Shown: positions 37,824 through 45,751 of the stretch, piece after piece
How positions within the stretch are numbered: position 1 is the first letter of the stretch
Layout of the letters: each line of letters opens with the position of its first letter
NCBI GenBank assembly: GCA_017450685.1
Contig: JAFSTB010000014.1
Coordinates: 25,028-89,027, forward strand
Direction: 5' to 3'
Origin: Paludibacteraceae bacterium
GTDB taxonomy: Bacteria > Bacteroidota > Bacteroidia > Bacteroidales > Paludibacteraceae
DNA length: 64,000 nt
Notes under the pieces: generated by a model
What the model was told of the DNA's origin: nothing
Seen by the model: only the letters and a program-made list of their open reading frames with translations
Databases searched by the model: none
Program-made: the position numbers and the translations under genes

Positions 37824-38507
37824 TTACGGACACGTGCGGCACACTTTCTTATCTTTGAAGAAGGCTATTGCCAATCCGGCTACCAATTGCCCCGTTACAT
37901 CCATATTCATCACATTAGCCCCGTTTAAGCCATACGTGTTGCTATACTCACTGATGTTCTCTAAGTTATCCCCGAAATAGACATCATGTTCCCATGCCAA
38001 ATGCACTGTCAGATGTTCCGTACACCGCCATTTCATACCCACGATGAACGGCAGATAGCCTGACACTTTTTTGAAACTTGAATGTGTACTCACTCCTATG
38101 CCCAATGCTATGTACGGTGTTATGGGACTGATACGGCTGTCGTAGCGCATCTTGCCGTAGGGTAGGAAGTTGAATTCCGTCACCACGTCCACGTTCACCA
38201 ATCGGTTGGTCCACATACCCTTGCTCTTATCAGCAAAACCCGTGCCATCCGGCAGATAACCCGTTATTCGCTGTGTCATACCTTTGGCGCGTAACGACCA
38301 GCGACGGTCAAACTGATAGCGGAAATACAATCCATACACTTCTCGCACATTTTGGAAAATACGACGACCGGCATCACCAACATAATAACCGCAACCACCG
38401 TCTATACCTAACTCGATATGATAAATACGGTGATCCACTTGCGCAGTAACTGTGGCAATACCCACAAAAAGCAGTAATAGGATATTTATCAGCCGTTTCG
38501 TTGACAA
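37824..38507 (-). CDS. porG: PorG-like outer membrane protein (DUF6089 type), T9SS accessory
   Basis: 227 residues from the TTG at 38507, giving the signal peptide LSTKRLINILLLLFVGIATVTAQ. An upstream in-frame ATG (38549) lies inside the -7 box of the perfect promoter on this strand, and so cannot be transcribed; GTG at 38525 is the other option. The mature protein is a small beta-barrel: IELGIDGGCGYYVGD, LYFRYQFDRRWSLRAKG, and near the end HLAWEHDVYFGDNLENIS. This family includes P. gingivalis PorG, which is needed for T9SS; its order porG-uppS-bamA-skp is the same. The last residues KKVCRTCP are Cys-rich. T9SS cargo is encoded elsewhere in the window. Confidence 0.8.
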   Translation of the reverse strand: MSTKRLINILLLLFVGIATVTAQVDHRIYHIELGIDGGCGYYVGDAGRRIFQNVREVYGLYFRYQFDRRWSLRAKGMTQRITGYLPDGTGFADKSKGMWTNRLVNVDVVTEFNFLPYGKMRYDSRISPITPYIALGIGVSTHSSFKKVSGYLPFIVGMKWRCTEHLTVHLAWEHDVYFGDNLENISEYSNTYGLNGANVMNMDVTGQLVAGLAIAFFKDKKVCRTCP

Positions 38508-38523
38508 GGTCTTATATGATTGC

Positions 38524-38578
38524 ACCTTTGTGCGCACAATAGCGCACAAAGGTACGGCATTTATTTCGCTTACGCAAA
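38524..38578 (-). promoter_or_regulatory. Promoter of porG with a perfect 12-bp palindrome
   Basis: On the minus strand TTTG (38578-38575), a 20-base gap, TACCTTTG (38554-38547). A perfect inverted repeat with 12-bp arms (38524-38535 and 38542-38553) and a 6-base spacer covers the -7 box and the predicted start of transcription. Its arms contain GTGCGC/GCGCAC. Confidence 0.78.
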
Positions 38579-38593
38579 TATACCTGCAAATTC

Positions 38594-39109
38594 TTAATTT
38601 TGAGTACTCTCCACACCCGAACCGAACTCACGATAATCATGCAGACTCAGGTTGTCGCTCACAATCTTAACCGAACACAACCGTTCAAACCCCAATGCGG
38701 CTATATATGCCAACTCCATGTCAAAGACACAGTTCTTATAAGGCGATTGCAAGACAAAGTCACAGGAAGAGTAACATTTTGCTTCAAGAGGTTCTATGTC
38801 GTTGTCTTTTAGCATCTTCAGTGCATCTGTGGATAGGTGAAGGGTGGGTTCGTTATAAGTAACATTAGGGTGGTGCAGACTTACTTCGTTTACACATACC
38901 ACGCTGCCGATGGCAAAGTTGGCACTGCCGGCATAACCGATATTAAGCAGTGGTGTATCACGTGGCACATCGCGCAAAGAGCGGACAATATTCAGTGCGC
39001 CGACACCGGTCACTAACACTTCATAATCGCTGCTTGTCTCACATTGGGGAAGATATTGTGCAAGCAGTTTGCGCTCACCTTCTTCTGCTATCAATACAAG
39101 TGTTTTCAT
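38594..39109 (-). CDS. Nucleoside phosphorylase-fold protein (nucleosidase-like), short
   Basis: 171 residues. The pattern TLVLIAEEGERKLL, VTGVGALNIVRSL, LLNIGYAGSANFAIGSVV and VFDMELAYIAALGFERLCSVKIVSDN matches the PNP superfamily of 5'-methylthioadenosine/futalosine-type hydrolases, with E in the D-M-E-L-A position as the ribose-binding residue. It is about 50 residues shorter than MTA/SAH nucleosidase. No signal peptide. Located beside glycosyltransferases; substrate unclear. Confidence 0.7.
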   Translation of the reverse strand: MKTLVLIAEEGERKLLAQYLPQCETSSDYEVLVTGVGALNIVRSLRDVPRDTPLLNIGYAGSANFAIGSVVCVNEVSLHHPNVTYNEPTLHLSTDALKMLKDNDIEPLEAKCYSSCDFVLQSPYKNCVFDMELAYIAALGFERLCSVKIVSDNLSLHDYREFGSGVESTQN

Positions 39110-39122
39110 CGTTTTAATATCA

Positions 39123-40898
39123 TTATTTGTTTATCATCGCTTTTATTCTATCGAAAAGGTAGGCTTGATATGTCACTTTCATCGCGGGATTGACATAGTG
39201 TCTGCCATACCCTTTCTCGTGCATTTGTCGGCACAAAGCATAGTGCTCGCATCTGACTTCCACGCGGTTGTCGTTGTTGGGCAAGACCTCATAGCGGCAG
39301 CCTTGCCAAGCCTCAAACGTATAGATTGCCAGTCCGCCAAAAGCCGAATAGACAGGCTGCATAGGCATCCCTTTATCTAAATGTGCCCAACGATATTGCT
39401 TAGCCCGTATAGACTCTTCCGTTTGTGGCTGCTCTTCCTCGCCCCATTCCACCAAAGCATAAGTGTCGTTGAAGCGACGGCGGAAAAAGGCAGAGGGCGA
39501 ATAGATGACACCATTGGCAGACACCATATCCCATTCGTGGGCAAGAGCAAAGGATGAGAGTACACCATCTAAAGATATTTGCCCCACATCCAAATCCACT
39601 ACCAACACATAGTCGGCTTGCAACTGATGCTCAACGATATAATCGACATACTGTTGCCTGTATCGCGCCATCTTGCTGATACGTTTATGGCTGAAAAAAG
39701 GATTGCCGTTTACCTCTTGTGCCGTTGGAATAGTGGCTTGTCGGGCAGTGTCGGTCATAGAGGCATATACGGCATCGTTAGTCTGCATCCATTCGGTAAG
39801 CAACTGTTTAGTAGCATCTTTGCTGTCGTTCTCGAAGAGGATAACCTTGGCTTCTTTCGCTATTTGTGTCAGGACATCTATGCAAGGTCGGTTGCGACGC
39901 AGACCTGCTGCGCAGTCGCGTACTATACCGCAGATGATAAGTCGGGAAGAGGATAGTCGTTCTCTGCCTCTCTCCACCTGTTCACGCCAACGCTGACCTT
40001 GACCGAAAACCGACTGCAGGTAACACCATGCCTTGTTGAACTTAGTGTAATAGCGTTTGTATAACTTCACTATGGCTTGACGCGCTTCGTGTGTCTCTTC
40101 CACCTGATTAGGCATAGACAGCGGTCGCTCAGAAAAGAGGGTAGTGGGGAAGAGGTCGCCTATGCCATAGTGTGTTCCTGAACCGTCCGTACCTGAATGT
40201 TTGACTAACGAGTGACCGGCGTTAAGCGACAACTGACCACGAAGAAAAGCAGAGGCACGCCAACGTATAGCCCACGAATTGACTTTGCCTTCCACTTGCC
40301 GACGCAGCATACGAAGGAAAGGGTAACTGCCGTCAAAGTCAAAACTATAAGCCAATTGCCTGCTTTCTATCTCTTTTAACAGTTGGTTTCCGTCTTTTTC
40401 AAAGTGTTGCCACGCTCTTCGCCATGTAGCCCAACCCCAACTGTCGGTGTGACGAACAAAATAGGTGTCATGGTCATATCCCTTCAGATCGTAGGTATGA
40501 CCGTTGATGCAGACAACACGCTCATCGTCAGCATATAAGGTCAGAGCCTCGTTCATAAACCGCAAAAAATATGGCGACACCACCAAATCGTCTTCCAGCA
40601 CAATAACGCGGTCGTAACGCTTAAATATGTCGCTTACTCCGTCTATCACGTTTGCAGCCAAACCTATATTAGTGTCTCTTTCCACTATGGTGAGAGTACG
40701 AAAACAGTGCTTGTGCATGAGTGAGTGTATGTATCGTCTTACCCCATCTACGCGTGCTTGATCGGAAGCACTCTTACCTCCGTCCGAGAAGATGAAAGCA
40801 TCCGTTTGAGCAGTCTGAGGGTTAAGCAACAGACTGTCAATCAATGCTCTTAGATGAGTGAGACGATTATATGTGAAGATGACTATCGGGGCTTGCAT
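39123..40898 (-). CDS. Two-domain glycosyltransferase (GNT-I/GT2-like plus a second GT-A domain)
   Basis: 591 residues from the ATG at 40898, which sits one base after the stop of the upstream gene. N-terminal domain (about 1-310): IVIFTYNRLTHLRAL, DAFIFSDGG, VLEDDLVVSPYFLRFM (metal site) and WGWATWRRAW, a GT2-type domain. C-terminal domain (about 322-591): IICGIVRDCAAGLRRN, ILFENDSKDATKQLL and VVDLDVG (DxD) resemble cryptococcal CAP59-type mannosyltransferases (GT69). Both appear complete, so this is a fusion that could add two sugars in succession. Cytoplasmic, no membrane helices. The acceptor is unknown; partner gene at 40900-41712. Confidence 0.78.
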   Translation of the reverse strand: MQAPIVIFTYNRLTHLRALIDSLLLNPQTAQTDAFIFSDGGKSASDQARVDGVRRYIHSLMHKHCFRTLTIVERDTNIGLAANVIDGVSDIFKRYDRVIVLEDDLVVSPYFLRFMNEALTLYADDERVVCINGHTYDLKGYDHDTYFVRHTDSWGWATWRRAWQHFEKDGNQLLKEIESRQLAYSFDFDGSYPFLRMLRRQVEGKVNSWAIRWRASAFLRGQLSLNAGHSLVKHSGTDGSGTHYGIGDLFPTTLFSERPLSMPNQVEETHEARQAIVKLYKRYYTKFNKAWCYLQSVFGQGQRWREQVERGRERLSSSRLIICGIVRDCAAGLRRNRPCIDVLTQIAKEAKVILFENDSKDATKQLLTEWMQTNDAVYASMTDTARQATIPTAQEVNGNPFFSHKRISKMARYRQQYVDYIVEHQLQADYVLVVDLDVGQISLDGVLSSFALAHEWDMVSANGVIYSPSAFFRRRFNDTYALVEWGEEEQPQTEESIRAKQYRWAHLDKGMPMQPVYSAFGGLAIYTFEAWQGCRYEVLPNNDNRVEVRCEHYALCRQMHEKGYGRHYVNPAMKVTYQAYLFDRIKAMINK

Positions 40899-40899
40899 A

Positions 40900-41712
40900 T
40901 TAAGTGGTGACCTCAATCAACTCTTTGTTTCCTATCAGAGCCGCCATCTGACCAAACGAACTGCCTTTACTGCCATAGATGCGTTCGGTAGCAGAGAGGA
41001 TATACATATCTATAACGGCGTTTTGTATGCCTACCTTACTCCCGCGTCCTAATAAGCCGTTTCGGGTGATAAGACGGTTGCCATATCTGCTTTTCAAATC
41101 CTGCTTCTCGCGCTCGTCATCCGATGCCAAGTAAACGGATATGTCATCATCCAAGTGGTCAATAACCTTTTGAAAAGCATCAGTAGGCGATTGACTGATG
41201 GATTGTTGATGGTCGGTGCGACGTATATGCATTCCCACTACACGAGAGGGGAAGTCTGCTGTTGCTCGGTCAATGGCATTACGCAGACTTGCAACCGGAC
41301 GGAAAAAGGAAAGCGATATATCTTGTTCTCTATAAAAGGCTTTACAACTTGCCATCCAAGCATTGTGAACGTTGGAGAGAAAAGAGAAGTCAACCTCTTT
41401 ATATCCTAACACATCTTCGTATATGCACTTGTCAAACTGCCATTGTTCGTACAAGCGAGGTAAAAAGAGATTCTTCTTACGAGGTCTGTCCAATAAGTAG
41501 TAAGCCCATCGTTTCTCATCTCTTACCTCACAAGTCAAGGGTTCAAATATATCTGCAAACTTGCACCCCATCCCCCAATCCTGATACCATCCGATAGTGA
41601 GTTTGACCTTGTGGTCTTCGGCTAAACGAATGGCTGATGACATAGCGCGCATACGGTTGCCTAAACCGCCGACAGGAACAAAATAAATGCCTGAAAAGGA
41701 AGGAGTTTGCAT
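40900..41712 (-). CDS. Fucosyltransferase-fold (GT11/NodZ-like) glycosyltransferase
   Basis: 270 residues. GGLGNRMRAMSSAI near residue 14 and VVGMHIRRTDH near 160 correspond to the GDP-binding motifs of the alpha-1,2/1,6-fucosyltransferase and O-FucT superfamily; the Arg in HIRRTD contacts the donor phosphate. A further match is AVIDMYILSATERIYGSKGSSFGQMA, the C-terminal block. So the donor may be GDP-fucose, but the superfamily has other members. The start ATG at 41712 lies in the promoter of the divergent sirtuin gene. Operon with the fused transferase. Confidence 0.75.
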   Translation of the reverse strand: MQTPSFSGIYFVPVGGLGNRMRAMSSAIRLAEDHKVKLTIGWYQDWGMGCKFADIFEPLTCEVRDEKRWAYYLLDRPRKKNLFLPRLYEQWQFDKCIYEDVLGYKEVDFSFLSNVHNAWMASCKAFYREQDISLSFFRPVASLRNAIDRATADFPSRVVGMHIRRTDHQQSISQSPTDAFQKVIDHLDDDISVYLASDDEREKQDLKSRYGNRLITRNGLLGRGSKVGIQNAVIDMYILSATERIYGSKGSSFGQMAALIGNKELIEVTT

Positions 41713-41737
41713 ATACAGATAATTATCAATACCTTTG
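41706..41737 (+). promoter_or_regulatory. Promoter of the sirtuin gene
   Basis: TTTG at 41706-41709, a 20-base gap, TACCTTTG at 41730-41737. The -33 box overlaps the first codons of the divergent transferase gene on the minus strand, so the two genes share only 59 bases. Confidence 0.75.
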
Positions 41738-41771
41738 CTGCCGTTATGGACAACTGTTAATGTACTTTGCT

Positions 41772-42470
41772 ATGAATAAAATCGTTGTTTTCACCGGTGC
41801 CGGTATCAGTGCCGAAAGCGGATTAGGCACTTTCCGCGATTCAGACGGACTATGGGAGAAATATCGTGTGGAAGATATATGCACCCACGAGGCTTGGGAA
41901 CGTAATCCGCAACTATGTGTTGACTTCTACAATGCTCGTCGTCGCGACGCTCTCAATGCTCAACCCAATGCTGCTCATCTTGCTATTGCAAGGCTTCAGC
42001 AAGCACTGCCGCAAACACGCATCATCACACAGAATATTGACGACTTGCATGAACGCGCCGACTGCACTGATGTCATACACTTGCACGGTGAGATCACCAA
42101 ACTGCGTTCATCTGTCAATGAGACAGCCACCGTCCCATTGCAAGGGTGGGAACAACACTATGGAGATCGTCACCCTGATGGCTCACTGCTTAGACCGTAT
42201 ATAGTCTTTTTCAACGAGGGTGTGCCTTATTTCCCCGTCGCGTGTGAGATAGCCTCCACTGCCGACATCTTAGTGGTGGTAGGCACCAGCCTGAACGTCT
42301 ATCCGGCAGCGTCACTATTGCAATACGCTCCTTCCGACTGCCCTATCTACTTCGTTGACCCGGGACAACCGGAGTTCGGTATCTACCGCAACCGTATCAC
42401 TCATATCCGCCAAAAAGCCACTATCGGCGTTCCACCCTTAGTGGAACAACTGTTGCACTCCTATCTCTAA
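41772..42470 (+). CDS. cobB: Sirtuin-type NAD-dependent protein deacylase, zinc cysteines absent
   Basis: 232 residues from the ATG at 41772 (MNKIVVF); another ATG at 41760 is also after the predicted transcription start. NAD-binding motifs are clear: FTGAGISAESGLGTFRDSDGLW and TQNIDDLHERAD; the catalytic His is in HLHGE. The small zinc module, which usually has four cysteines in two CxxC pairs, has none here: after HGEITKLRSSV the corresponding segment has no Cys. Many Bacteroidetes cobB proteins lack them too. The usual FGE motif near the middle reads FNE. It removes acyl groups from lysines in cytoplasmic proteins. Its stop overlaps the convergent gene by four bases. Confidence 0.9.
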   Translation: MNKIVVFTGAGISAESGLGTFRDSDGLWEKYRVEDICTHEAWERNPQLCVDFYNARRRDALNAQPNAAHLAIARLQQALPQTRIITQNIDDLHERADCTDVIHLHGEITKLRSSVNETATVPLQGWEQHYGDRHPDGSLLRPYIVFFNEGVPYFPVACEIASTADILVVVGTSLNVYPAASLLQYAPSDCPIYFVDPGQPEFGIYRNRITHIRQKATIGVPPLVEQLLHSYL

Positions 42471-42889
42471 GACGACTTCTTGTTGCGTTGCTCCCGCACG
42501 ATAAACAATGCCTCCTCACGAACATCGGAAGGCAATGCTATGTCGCGCTGTTGCATACTTCTCACCCAACCTGTCACATCCGTCTCACGCAGCGAACGAA
42601 AGACCTCGCGGATGGCTAATTCCTGAATGTCAGTTAATTGCTCAACGGGAATATGTGCGTAGGCATCCAACTCCTCATCATCGTAGTAGTCCGGCACAGG
42701 CTTATATACCTGTTCGCGCTCACATACTAAGTGCTGTCCGCAACACTCACCCTCAATGTTCTGCCGCTCGCGTTGCGCCACTTCAGCATCATCTGAGGCA
42801 CGCTGCTCTGGCGACTGACAACGGGCACGCCATTCAAACAACACAAGAATGACGATGCCCAACAGTACAAATAAAATAAGCGGAAGCAT
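42467..42889 (-). CDS. Small membrane-anchored protein with a Cys-rich segment
   Basis: 140 residues, unrecognised function. One N-terminal helix (MLPLILFVLLGIVILVLFEW), then a charged segment with GECCGQHLVCEREQ (three Cys and a His close together, a possible metal or disulfide site), then DYYDDEELDAYAHIP and a helical C-terminal half (AIREVFRSLRETDVTGW). I have seen Bacteroidetes hypothetical proteins with this ECCG-H-C layout. Last gene of the minus-strand operon after the zinc-ribbon gene; converges with the sirtuin with a 4-base overlap. Confidence 0.7.
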   Translation of the reverse strand: MLPLILFVLLGIVILVLFEWRARCQSPEQRASDDAEVAQRERQNIEGECCGQHLVCEREQVYKPVPDYYDDEELDAYAHIPVEQLTDIQELAIREVFRSLRETDVTGWVRSMQQRDIALPSDVREEALFIVREQRNKKSS

Positions 42890-42913
42890 AGTTGAGACCT
42901 CAGTCCGCCTTTT

Positions 42914-43660
42914 TTACATTTCCGAGTCAACCAATATACGTCCGCAGAACTCACAAACGATGATTTTCTTACGCTGACGTATATCCAACTGACGCTGTGC
43001 AGGTATTTTGGAGTGGCAACCGCCGCAACTGTCACGCTCAATCTTCACCACTGCCAATCCGTTATGGGCGTTCTTGCGAATACGCTTGAAGGCTGTCAGC
43101 AGACGCTCGTCGATGTTCGACTCCAACTCTGCCGAACGAAGCATCAACGACTCCGTCTCTGCCTTCGTCTCACTCAGAATAGAATCCAACTCCGAACGCT
43201 TTTGGTTCAGATCGACCGTCTTCTCCTCCATATCGCTCACCGTCTTCACCTTATCGGCTTGACGTGCTTCCAAATCAGAGGTGTAATTCTTAATCTTCTT
43301 CTGACTGAGTTCGATATCCAACTGCTGATACTCAATCTCTTTCGAGAGGTTGTCGTACTCGCGGTTGTTGCGAACGTTGTTCTGTTGCTCTTTGTAGCGA
43401 GCAATGCTGGCGTTGGCGTTCTCAATACGCACACGATGGTCGGAGATCTGGGTCTCCAACTCCTTGATCTCAGTCTCAATATTGCTCAAACGGGTCTTCA
43501 GACCTTCCACCTCATCGTTCATATCCTTCACTTCTTGAGGCAGTTCGCCTGCTAATATGCGCAGGTCATCAATCTTGGAATCAACCTGTTGCAACTCATA
43601 CAGAGCCTTGAGTTTCTCCTCAATGGAGAGTTCTCGCTTTTCTTCTTCTTTTTTTGCCAT
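42914..43660 (-). CDS. Coiled-coil protein with C4 zinc ribbon (CT398/zf-RING_7 type)
   Basis: 248 residues. Residues 1-190 form a long antiparallel coiled-coil hairpin (ELQQVDSKIDDLRILAGELP, then KTRLSNIETEIKELET), and residues about 200-240 a zinc ribbon with CGGCHSKIP and CEFCGRILVD (two CxxC pairs). Homologues bind RNA polymerase sigma54 or the flagellar export apparatus in some bacteria; in Bacteroidetes, which have no flagella, the role is not known to me. Next to the Nif3 gene, a common arrangement in this phylum. Confidence 0.88.
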   Translation of the reverse strand: MAKKEEEKRELSIEEKLKALYELQQVDSKIDDLRILAGELPQEVKDMNDEVEGLKTRLSNIETEIKELETQISDHRVRIENANASIARYKEQQNNVRNNREYDNLSKEIEYQQLDIELSQKKIKNYTSDLEARQADKVKTVSDMEEKTVDLNQKRSELDSILSETKAETESLMLRSAELESNIDERLLTAFKRIRKNAHNGLAVVKIERDSCGGCHSKIPAQRQLDIRQRKKIIVCEFCGRILVDSEM

Positions 43661-43680
43661 AATATATAATATTTTCGTTT

Positions 43681-44466
43681 TTACATCACTTTAACGGGTG
43701 TGGCATCCTTTTTCGATATGCAGGTATTGACAACCGGTTCGAGCAGTTCTTGCAGCACCTCTCTCACAAACTGTTCACTCACCCAATGGTCCATATCCAC
43801 TACACCTATTCTTCCTACTGCGGCTTGCATATCGTGATAACGTATGTCTGCCGAGACATAGACATCGGCTTTTTGGCGTATAGCCTCGCCTATGAACTCA
43901 CCGCCGGCACCACCGCATAACGCTATCGTCTGCACCTCTTTATATATAGGTGGCACATAACTGAGCATAGGTGCGCCAAAGGCTTTCTTCACTTCGGCTA
44001 ACCAGTCGGTAAACATCACCGGCTGCGGCAAAGAACCAATCACACCTAACCCGTGTTCTTGTCCCTCGCGCTGTTCATCTGCCGACGAACAGAGGATACG
44101 GTAGTTATGCAAACCGCAACGCTCAGCCATCTTGCCGCTTACCCCGCGAAGATAACTATCCATCGCCGTATGTGTTGAATAGACGGCTATGCCGTGCAAC
44201 AAAGCAAAAGCCACACAACGTTCCACCGGTGTCTGACCGGTTATATGCTTCAAGCCGTGAAAAAGCAACGGGTGGTGCGACACCACAAGGTTGCACCCCC
44301 GCTCTAAGGCTTCTTCAAGAACGGCTTCGGTTATATCCACCGTCAGCAACACAGATTGTATCTCTGCGTCACCTTTGCCAATCTGCAACCCCGAATTATC
44401 CCACGCCTCTTGCCACTTCAAAGGAGCTGCCGACTCTATGATATCTGTTATCTCACTTAATAACAA
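43681..44466 (-). CDS. Nif3-like dinuclear metal center protein
   Basis: 261 residues, the short form without the inserted PII-like domain (the long form has about 360). Metal ligands: LQIGK, VVSHHPLLFHG (His-His pair, about 59-69) and DMDHWVSEQFVREVL with a His near the C-terminus and Glu. The N-terminal half opens MLLSEITDIIESAAPLKWQEAWDN-type, as in GTP cyclohydrolase 1 type 2/YbgI. A toroidal hexamer; activity unsettled. The zinc-ribbon gene follows 20 bases later. Confidence 0.92.
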   Translation of the reverse strand: MLLSEITDIIESAAPLKWQEAWDNSGLQIGKGDAEIQSVLLTVDITEAVLEEALERGCNLVVSHHPLLFHGLKHITGQTPVERCVAFALLHGIAVYSTHTAMDSYLRGVSGKMAERCGLHNYRILCSSADEQREGQEHGLGVIGSLPQPVMFTDWLAEVKKAFGAPMLSYVPPIYKEVQTIALCGGAGGEFIGEAIRQKADVYVSADIRYHDMQAAVGRIGVVDMDHWVSEQFVREVLQELLEPVVNTCISKKDATPVKVM

Positions 44467-44502
44467 TAATGAGAATATGCGATTTGATAAGTTACTTACT
44501 TT

Positions 44503-45048
44503 TTATCCTTTCTTTGCGCCCACGCCTGTTTTGGCACTCGCTTTGGCAGCTGCTTTCTGCGTCTTAACCTGCTGAGTGGCAGCCTTCTTTTGCTCTTTCT
44601 TCTCCTCTTGCTTAACCTCCGCTTTTGCCGACTTATTCTCTTCTTCCTCTTCTTGTTGAGGCGTAAAATCAGTGAAACCGGCTGCTATGAGGATATTATA
44701 CCAAGAGATAAGTTTGCGTATGTCGCTGGGATAAACACGGTCGCGATCAAAATCCTCCACCACTTCACCAAAGAACGAACGCAAGGTGTCATTGTCCGCT
44801 TTCTTGGCATCCAACTCTATTGCCTTCCACTCATATTTGACGCCTAAACGTTGCAATACCTCATGCAATGGCAGGTCGTCGGAAGTGGTGAACATAGTGA
44901 TGTCGTTAAGCGACACTAAACGGTCACGTGTGTAGGCAGGAAGACGCTTACCGTCAATAAGCGACTCCACAATAAGCATATTTTGGCCACGAGAGATAAG
45001 ACGATACAATCCGGGCTTACCCGATATGGAAAGAATCTGTTTTAACAT
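44503..45048 (-). CDS. DUF5606 family protein
   Basis: 181 residues. Residues 1-125 match this Bacteroidetes family: LKQILSISGKPGLYRLIS, VVESLIDGKRLPA-like VESLIDGKRLPAY, RDRLVSLNDI and DFTPQQEEE. The last about 55 residues are a Lys/Ala/Glu-rich low-complexity tail (KSAKAEVKQEEKKEQ and repeated AAAK), basic and possibly nucleic-acid or ribosome binding (inference). First gene of the minus-strand operon, with a perfect promoter. Confidence 0.88.
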   Translation of the reverse strand: MLKQILSISGKPGLYRLISRGQNMLIVESLIDGKRLPAYTRDRLVSLNDITMFTTSDDLPLHEVLQRLGVKYEWKAIELDAKKADNDTLRSFFGEVVEDFDRDRVYPSDIRKLISWYNILIAAGFTDFTPQQEEEEENKSAKAEVKQEEKKEQKKAATQQVKTQKAAAKASAKTGVGAKKG

Positions 45049-45078
45049 ATTCGATTAAATTAAAAATCTTACACGCCG

Positions 45079-45110
45079 CAAAGGTACGGCGTTTTGTGCA
45101 ATTGCGCAAA
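45079..45110 (-). promoter_or_regulatory. Promoter of the DUF5606 operon with near-perfect 18-bp palindrome
   Basis: On the minus strand TTTG (45110-45107), a 20-base gap, TACCTTTG (45086-45079). The -33 box is one end of an 18-bp near-perfect palindrome (45093-45110) reading TTTGYGCAATTGCRCAAA on both strands, one mismatched pair only. Confidence 0.8.
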
Positions 45111-45246
45111 CATTGTGACAAAAACTTAACGCACACCCTTATTTATCAGGACTTCAGCGCGAAACGCACAAACCTGTATTCGCGTCTTTGTGCAAATATA
45201 TGCGCACTTTTTTCGCAAAAATATCGTCATAATCGGAAATTTGCCG

Positions 45247-45254
45247 TACCTTTG
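45247..45254 (+). promoter_or_regulatory. -7 box just upstream of smpB
   Basis: TACCTTTG at 45247-45254 matches the -7 consensus exactly, but the -33 position (45223-45226) reads ATCG, a weak match. The predicted start of transcription is at about 45260, on the GTG proposed as the smpB start. Confidence 0.45.
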
Positions 45255-45258
45255 CAAC

Positions 45259-45705
45259 GTGCGTTGGAAAAGTAACATACGAATAAAAAACCGTCGTGCC
45301 ACTTTCGACTACCTCGTTCTTGACCGATATACAGCAGGTATTCAGCTCTACGGCACCGAAATCAAATCCATACGCGAGGGGCATGCCTCCCTCGTGGACA
45401 CCTATTGTATGTTCGTGGCAGGCGAACTGTGGGTTAAACAGATGCATATAGCACAGTACCAATTCGGTTCGTATGCCAATCATGAAACCAAACGCGACCG
45501 CAAACTGCTGCTCAACCGTAAGGAACTGCGCAAACTGGAAAGGCAAACAAAAGAAACGGGCAAAACAATCATACCCTTAGTGCTCTTTATCAATGATAAA
45601 GGGCTGGCTAAACTGGAAATCGGACTATGCCAAGGCAAACATAGTTACGACAAACGACAGGCACTGAAAGAAAAAGATGCCAAAAGAGAATTGCAAAGAC
45701 TATAA
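45259..45705 (+). CDS. smpB: SsrA-binding protein SmpB
   Basis: 148 residues from the GTG at 45259 ([18 protein letters not shown]). Family alignment supports this start, since most SmpB proteins begin 8-12 residues before the IKNKRATFDY block. No ATG is available; GTG at 45190 and TTG at 45241 would add 23 or 6 residues and would start upstream of the predicted transcript. [32 protein letters not shown] and the Lys-rich C-terminal tail are typical. With tmRNA it rescues stalled ribosomes. The tmRNA gene is not seen in the window. Confidence 0.9.
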   Translation: MRWKSNIRIKNRRATFDYLVLDRYTAGIQLYGTEIKSIREGHASLVDTYCMFVAGELWVKQMHIAQYQFGSYANHETKRDRKLLLNRKELRKLERQTKETGKTIIPLVLFINDKGLAKLEIGLCQGKHSYDKRQALKEKDAKRELQRL

Positions 45706-45751
45706 GGACGAAAGACGTTCTGCTTAATATTCAACCCTCAAACCTTCTGTT

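Noticed and set aside
41762-41768. TACTTTG as a second -7 box before the sirtuin
   Set aside because: It has one base too few for TAnnTTTG and no TTTG 20 bases upstream; the perfect promoter at 41706-41737 explains transcription.
45190-45258. Upstream GTG/TTG starts of smpB
   Set aside because: They would add 23 or 6 residues absent from the family and lie upstream of the predicted transcript; kept only as an alternative.
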